Assembly (NCBI GenBank): GCA_033807775.1
Contig: JAWVWS010001085.1
Coordinates: 1 to 64,000, forward strand
From: Saussurea involucrata
Lineage: Eukaryota; Streptophyta; Magnoliopsida; Asterales; Asteraceae
Direction: 5' to 3'
DNA length: 64,000 bases
The notes beneath the pieces are model-generated. The model saw only the letters and a program-made list of their open reading frames with translations, ran no database searches and was not told the origin of the DNA. Positions 57,832-64,000 of the stretch are shown piece after piece; positions within the stretch are counted from its first letter, which is position 1, and the number at the start of each line of letters is the position of its first letter. The position numbers and the translations under genes were made by a program.

Positions 57832-58712
57832 GTGAGTATTCTTTCATGCAACATCTATAATTGAGAGTTCTTTCATAGTCAAATTATTGAAAGTAACGAG
57901 TACAATTAAATGACATTAATTTTTTTTGGCATTTTTGTGAAATATGGATTTCAATTAACAATAATTGAACTTGTATGTTTAGGACAATTTATACTATGCA
58001 TTATTATTTACTTTTATTTGGGTTTTACGTCTTGCTGTATTACAGTGAGTATATAATAATTAGTATATATATTAATGAACTAAAGGAAAGAAAAGAGTAA
58101 TAATACTTAGTAGGTTGAAAGGGAAGGAAATGGACACATATATCAAATGAGGCGATATGTGCATATATGCTTGTATTCTTATGCCTTATGGAAAATCCAT
58201 ATTTATTGTAATATTTATCAAGTATACTTCATGATTTTTTATTTCTCACTTTAAAGTTTGTAAACGGTTTACATTTTAATAAATTGCTTAAAATCACACT
58301 GGATAACTCCAGTTTCAATTTCCGAAGTGTGGTTCGCTTTGTTGTGTATATTATTAGGCGGCAAATTTTGAGTACATTGAGGAGGCAGAGTCAAGAGTGG
58401 AAGAGAACAAGAGCTGCAACAAACAATCTATGGGTAGAGTTGCTAAAAGATAGATATGGAAAATTCATGTTTGTAGTATTTACATCAATTCCTCTTCTAA
58501 AACATTTGTTGATTTAAATGTATACAAAGATGATTCTTGGATACCATAACATATAATAAAGAAACATAACTTTTGAAATATTGAATCTAAATTAAAGTTA
58601 TATCGTGTACCCGACAACGGACGGATATAATACTAGGTTAATAGTTCAAAGTTTCATGAGAGATATCATCCAACTTTGTTTTTACATTTACTAGAATTTT
58701 AAGTCATGTTGT

Positions 58713-58743
58713 ATACCCGGCCACCGAACGGGTATAACACTAG
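58713..58743 (+). other. Helitron B 3' terminus: hairpin and CTAG
   Basis: A 7-bp stem ATACCCG/CGGGTAT with a 9-nt loop, then AACACTAG, then host T. It is the same terminator class as Helitron A. Confidence 0.8.
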
Positions 58744-60227
58744 TTAATTAGGTGGGATTTAAAAGCAATTGGTCCCAGTATGGTTGTAATTTTAGGGAAT
58801 CGGAAATGTAATTTAAATTGGTAGTGGACCGAGATAATTGAAGTAGTTAGTTGACCGAACTCCAATTAGAATTGGGCAGAGATTTTAGAAATAGCTGATG
58901 GACCGAATTTCAATTAAAATTGGATTGGGATTTTAGAATTTGTTTATTTGATCCGGAATTTAATTATTTTTTAGACCGAGACTTAGGATCCAATATTTAT
59001 TCGGCTGAGACTTTTCAAGACAGAAAATTTAGAAAAACCCAGTGTGTCTTACCCGGTACGTGTGTTGGGTTTAAATGTAGGTGCGAGTAGAAGCAGTTGG
59101 TTACGAGTAAGATTTCCTAGCAAGGACTTGCCGGTGAGTCTTTCTAAACCTAAATTTTAAACAATTGTGTTTAATGGTTATTTTCTAACTGTTCGCATTT
59201 CAACTATATTTATTTCAAAATGAAGAATAAGTGTGTTTGACGATTATTATGTAATTGTGTGCTTTTCAACTGCTTCTATTTCAAAATGAAGATAAATTGT
59301 GTGACAATATGTGTGATTTATACGTGTGTGACCATGCTCTAGCTTTGGTGTGAAATGGGGGTGTGTCCCATAATAATTATATATATGAATTCGTTTCATA
59401 TATGGGCGGTGTGTGCCCAATTACGCTGTCACGGTGTGTATGACCATAGCGTGTGTGTGCCTTATTGCGTTGTCACGGTGTGTGTGACTATAGCGTATGA
59501 CAGTAGCATGTGTCAATGTGTGCATATTATCTTAGTGTGCTTGTTATGATTGGTATAAATGCTTTCATAACTGATTTTATAAACTGTGATATTTTTGGCG
59601 TGACTTGGTGTGGAGGGAACTCACTAGACCTCATGGTCTAACCATCGTTTTTCAAAACTAAAACCTTTTCAGGTAAGACGTGGGTCGGAGCTTGTGTTTA
59701 GAAGGAGTAGAAGAACTTCATTTTTATGTCTACTTAGATTTCTCAGCTGTATTTAGAGTTATTTCCGCGAACCCTGTGTTGTAAATCTAGATAGCGTGAT
59801 CACGTTGAGCCATTTTTGGCGTTTTAATTTAAAGATGTATCTTCTTGCAAGATAGTTTGTTTTGGGTTGTTCCACTCCATGCGGACGTCCGCCCCTAAAA
59901 ATCCCAAACTCATCCAAAAACCTCTGTTGCTTCTGCGGACGACCTACGAAATTCCGCATCAAACGGACGTCCGACTGGCACCTTGCGGACGTCCGCCAAC
60001 TGCATTTTCTCAATTCATCCGTCTAAAATTCAAACCCAACACACTATGAACTAAATGTCTATCTTATTAACAGAAATTGAGGTGTTACATTGCATACCAT
60101 ACTATTCACAAAGATATGCAAGAAAAAATATAAAAGAATACAAAAATACAAAAACATAAGCCCATATTTTCAAATAGTTTTTTCTCCATTTCTAGATGAT
60201 ATTTGACATAACGATCTATTTGATGGA

Positions 60228-60277
60228 GCCCCACGAACGTCATGAAGAGGACTTGGGTCCGAGGCCACACATGTTAA
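60228..60277 (-). pseudogene. GLP pseudogene 2, exon 1 remnant (arm B)
   Basis: Copy of 20036-20085 (ASDPSPLHDV). Confidence 0.65.
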
Positions 60278-61198
60278 CAAATCGAATTTAGTTAAAAATC
60301 AATCCCAAGTATTTAGATTTTAATATGTCAGTCATAAGAATCTCATTAAAACCCTAACTGGAAAAAATGTAATATATAATAGTCAGTTATACAAAAGGAC
60401 AATTTACATGACTTCCAAGTAGTCAAGCTTTTGGCAATACAATAGTGAGTTATACAAAAGGAGGTACGAGATCGAGTCCCATTTTTAGAAGTTTGTCATC
60501 TTCCACCACTGAACCTCGTAACAATTGAGTTGGGTTATCAATACATACTCGATAAATATTGGAATCGAACCTATTTGATGCCAATAAACTTTTAAAGCTA
60601 GTCGGGTTTTTTTTGCTTTAAAGCACAACCCCGTGTTTATGTGGACCAACTAGTCCCGCTTGTCGGGGAACTTGAATCCAAACCATATATTCGATTGTGT
60701 ATCCTAGCCTTTGACATTGTTAAAAAAGGTAACAATTATAATAATTTAATAAAATCTTAAATACAACATTGATATTTAGGAGAAATAAATAAAATTATTT
60801 TTTAAAAGGTGTCCAACTTAAAATTTGGATCTAGCCATTGTAGGTTGATGAATAATTGTGAACCATGTGTTAACTATAAATACTTTCTCCTTGCATTGTT
60901 ATTTTCATGCAAAATATTTTATAAATTATTTTTTTTTGGAAACGACAATGCATTAAAAAGTTAGCAAGAGACTAGCAACAAATTATATGGTTTTAAAACA
61001 ACTAAAAGGAGAGATTCTTCAAACACTTACATTTTTAATGCACTTCGTATTTCGCAACACCATCTACCTAAACAAATTATCAATAATGCCATCAAACAGC
61101 TCTCTCATGTTTTCCGTCGTTCCCGGCCCGCAGATACGTTCCTGTTACGAATGCACCATAACGAATAACAAACCATAAAAAGAATTGCTTCAAGACAA
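60278..61198. other. Intergenic, no gene seen
   Basis: Copy of 20086-21006; nothing supported. Confidence 0.6.
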
Positions 61199-61387
61199 CT
61201 ACATTTCAAAGAAGAGCCCTACACCGCTCCTATACCTTCCATAGCCGCTTCTAACGATGAGTAGGTGGAGAACGGGTGATGCCACCGTCCTTGAATTAAC
61301 TTTTCTCCAAACGGCCACCGCAACTTCACAAGAGAATAAGATATGATCAATTCGCTTCCGTCTCGTGCTTACAGATGGAGCAAACAA
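61199..61387 (-). pseudogene. LINE zf-RVT fragment, arm B copy
   Basis: Copy of 21007-21195, same frameshift. Confidence 0.6.
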
Positions 61388-61607
61388 TTATTTTATAAAA
61401 TAATTGATTTTCTGCGATGTAAAAACATGAACAATTTTTGAAAATGATTGCACGAAAATATGTTATTATATGTACGTAAAATATGATAACGCCAAAGTCA
61501 TTAATGTACGGGGATATGTGCCAAAGGAAGTACATGAATCGTTGTTGAAGTTAGTACATATGATGTATTCACCTTTGTACTTAGATATATCAATTAATGA
61601 TTGTAAT

Positions 61608-62360
61608 TAGGGCTGTAAACGAACCGAACGTTCAGCGAACCGTTCGTGAACCGTTTGGTGGGAAGTTCGTTTATGTTCGTTTATTTAATAAATGAACGAA
61701 CATGAACACGAACACGTTTTTTTTGTTCGTTTAGTTAAATGAACGAACATGAACAATTGTCTCGTTCGTTCATTTATGTTCGTGAACGTTCGTTCATTTA
61801 TGTTCGTTAATGTTCGTTCGTTTATGTTCGTTTATGTTCGTTTACGTTCGTTTATGTTCGTTTATGTTCATTTATGTTCGTTTATGCTTGTTTATATATA
61901 TAAATATATTTATATAATATGAAATGAATGTGTAAAATCATCAAGTAAATTGATCTTTAGAATTTATTGTTTATACCTTCTAAGTTAACCTGGGTTTTAA
62001 TTTTGTTAAGGTATTTTTTACGAACGAAATGATGAGTACGGTGGTTGTTTTTTGTTCATTTGGGTTCGTTCGTTTATGTTAATTTTCGTTCGTTCGTTTA
62101 TGTTCATTTAAAGTCGTCCGTTTACGTTCGTTTATGTTCATTTAAGTTTGTTCGTTTATGTTCGTTTAAGTTCGTTCGTTTACGTTCGTTTAACTCTTAA
62201 TAAACGAACATAAACGAACATGAACAAACAAAAATTCTTAACGAACGAACATGAACACAAAAAATCTCGTTCGTTTACCGTTCGTGTTCGTTCGGTTAAG
62301 TTAAACGAACGAACATGAACAAGCCTCCGTTCGTGTTCGTTCGGTTCGTTTACAACCCTA
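61608..62360. mobile_element. hAT-type foldback element, arm B copy
   Basis: Same 753 bp, terminal repeats and ATTGTAAT duplication (61600-61607 and 62361-62368) as arm A. Confidence 0.85.
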
Positions 62361-62914
62361 ATTGTAATCACTAAATAGGATGAATTGAATGGTTCCACAT
62401 GACACAACAACTAAAAGAGATATCTCATATTCATTTTTGGATTTCATGCATATATATATATATTGAAGAAATGATATTTAAAATAGGGTTGGATCTAGAT
62501 TTTTTTTTCAAACGGTGGCATCAGTTGATTATAAGAAATAAATATAGAGATATTTTCACAAAATCAATATCGGTCTGATGGTTAGTTCCTTGATTTTCAA
62601 ATGTGAGGTATTGTGTTTGAATCCTGTTATTGTATTTTTTTTTCCGAAACATAATAAATCTGAAATTGGAAGTTAAAAACTTGGAAAATGACTCAGCAAG
62701 ACGTGACCCTAGGTCTGAAGTGGAAGTAAAGACTTACAAACCAACTCTACCAAAGAAAACTCGTGTCTTTATTATAGTTTCAAAATATATATGGTGACAC
62801 ACAACAAATTGATACGGTTGCACATTTCACAAGCCTAATTTTTTTCCTCGATGTAAGATAAATACGGTGGCACCACTACAGGTCCGCCCATGATTTAAAA
62901 CCGTACATATTGAA

Positions 62915-63527
62915 TAAGGGTGTTCAAAATAACTGAGAAAACAAATCGAACCGTTTGATTTGAAACCTTAAAAACTATAATCGAACATAAAAGAAACGAA
63001 AACGGGAAAACAAGGTATTCACGGGCCGGTTTCGAATTTGAATTTTATGTACATGCGGGTACCCGAACAAAATCAGATAGATATAATGAATATATAATAT
63101 TTAATTTGTATAATTGTTTATTTATCAACCTAAAGTTAAATGGGTAAATTTGTTTTACATTTTGAGGTCAATCATTACGGTGGATGATTAATTTGACGGT
63201 ATGAAGTCGTGAAGGAGTCGAAATTTAACCTAAAAATGGATGTTTGTAAAAAATTAAACTTATTTTAATTTGTAGCGTTCTGATTATTTTTACTTATTGT
63301 TGTGCAACTGTTTTAAATGTTACAGTTCGATGCTATTTTTATATCGTAAATGATATTTATTATAACTTTATGTAACCGTACGTGAACCAAACCGCGGATA
63401 ACCACCTTATTTCGGTTCGGTGTGGTTCGTTTAACCTGCAGTTCGAGTAACCATGTATCCGCCTCATGCAGTTCAGCTCACTTTTTTTTAACTAACCGAA
63501 CTGAACCGAACCATATAAACACCCCTA
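62915..63527. mobile_element. Possible decayed hAT-like element, arm B copy
   Basis: Copy of 22724-23336. Confidence 0.4.
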
Positions 63528-63855
63528 CTCGTAAATAGAAATATCCATATATGAGAACTTCATAACTCTTTTATGAAATACATTACTTTCTCGTAATATA
63601 TTTATGTATATTTTAATAAAACCAACATTATGAGGTTTTCCAATACTCTTTTCATTCATGAATGCTTGATTAATACTTAGGGTATTGAGTTAATTTGGAT
63701 AGTACACAATCTCCAATCATTAAGGGACCTTCAAAATAATATATATAATACTTTTATTCACTTTTATATATAACAAAGACGAAACAAAATAAGCACATAT
63801 CAAGAAGTTGGAACTTATAAGTTAACAATGCCAACAATAAACATGACATAAAGGT

Positions 63856-64000
63856 CTAGAATTTTGATTGAATTTGATAAACCATTTTTTTGTCCACTTG
63901 GAAAGTCCGTAAAAGTACTAAATATTTTTAAAGCATTAGTGTTAGAGCATTAATTTCTCGACTTTTCATAATTATGTTTACCTCAGCTATTTGGATCAGC
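63856..64000 (-). pseudogene. GLP pseudogene 3 (arm B), cut by window end
   Basis: Copy of 23665-23902: the 3' stub (VYQIQSKF) and the start of the intron/exon 1 boundary are present; the rest lies beyond 64000. Confidence 0.8.

Larger units (their letters stand above)
54681..58743 (+). mobile_element. Helitron B (4063 bp) with captured gene fragments
   Basis: Arm A shows the empty site (GGCCGGTAA|TTAATTAGG near 13210). The insert starts TTACCTATACTAATG, as Helitron A does, and shares its first ~100 bp; it ends with a hairpin (ATACCCG/CGGGTAT, 58713-58735) and CACTAG, again between A and T. The interior is unrelated to Helitron A: ferrochelatase exons (56132-56619), an unidentified acidic exon (57186-57290) and DUF1664 exons (57462-57831). 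No Rep/helicase is encoded. A second terminator-like end lies at about 58599-58636. Confidence 0.82.
53804..59874 (+). mobile_element. Gypsy solo LTR, arm B copy, split by Helitron B
   Basis: Copy of 12333-19684; here the last bases read TTCCA instead of TTACA. The Helitron interrupts it 74 bp to the left of the arm A position. Confidence 0.7.
51899..60089 (-). mobile_element. Truncated gypsy leader/PBS/LTR, arm B copy
   Basis: Copy of 10428-19899; LTR from 51974 to 60089 (GTGTTACA). It holds the copia solo LTR, the gypsy solo LTR and Helitron B. Confidence 0.7.
46136..64000. repeat. Arm B of the segmental duplication
   Basis: Near-identical to arm A over its length and continuing past the window. 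Host DNA spans the copia junction point of arm A without the element, so the copia insertion is specific to arm A. Confidence 0.9.

Overview
The window is nuclear DNA from a flowering plant. It is AT-rich, its genes have introns, and it is packed with LTR retrotransposons whose primer-binding sites match plant initiator tRNA-Met (TGGTATCAGAGC). An extra ORF beside the copia-type gag at the left edge belongs to a family I know from Asteraceae (daisy family) genomes, so Asteraceae is my best guess; this is inference. All homology calls are by eye.

The backbone is a tandem cluster of germin-like protein (GLP) genes, all on the minus strand. Two are intact (6157-6910 and 47706-48459, 215 aa each, one 106-bp intron). 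At least four are broken: one split by transposons in each arm (10279-10427 with 20036-20085; 51750-51898 with 60228-60277), one deleted and nonsense-mutated (23665-23902, with its twin cut by the window end at 63856), and one out of frame (45282-45769). About 20 kb on the left (arm A, 4586-24791) and about 18 kb on the right (arm B, 46136-64000) are near-identical copies of one segment, differing by few substitutions, small deletions and different Helitrons.

Transposons are nested several deep. At the left edge lies a pol-less copia/Sirevirus-like element (1-4585, minus). In each arm the split GLP pseudogene holds a truncated gypsy LTR, which holds a small copia-like solo LTR and a gypsy solo LTR, which in turn holds a Helitron. 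The two Helitrons sit 74 bp apart in equivalent sequence and carry different captured gene pieces: EMC1 in A; ferrochelatase and a DUF1664 protein in B. Between the arms, gypsy element 1 (24792-44505, plus) contains element 2 (26850-41189, minus, flanked by GGTGC duplications), which contains element 3 (30352-36412, plus, gag-only, with 1973-bp LTRs).

The most interesting signal is an architecture shared by all three gypsy elements. A short hairpin with compensatory changes lies just upstream of a CAG|GT splice-donor-like site near the 3' end of the LTR. A strong acceptor lies 4-9 nt before the gag ATG. The predicted 0.5-0.6 kb leader intron would remove the end of the LTR and the primer-binding site, which would separate gag mRNA from genomic RNA. 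No tRNA, rRNA or CRISPR locus was seen.
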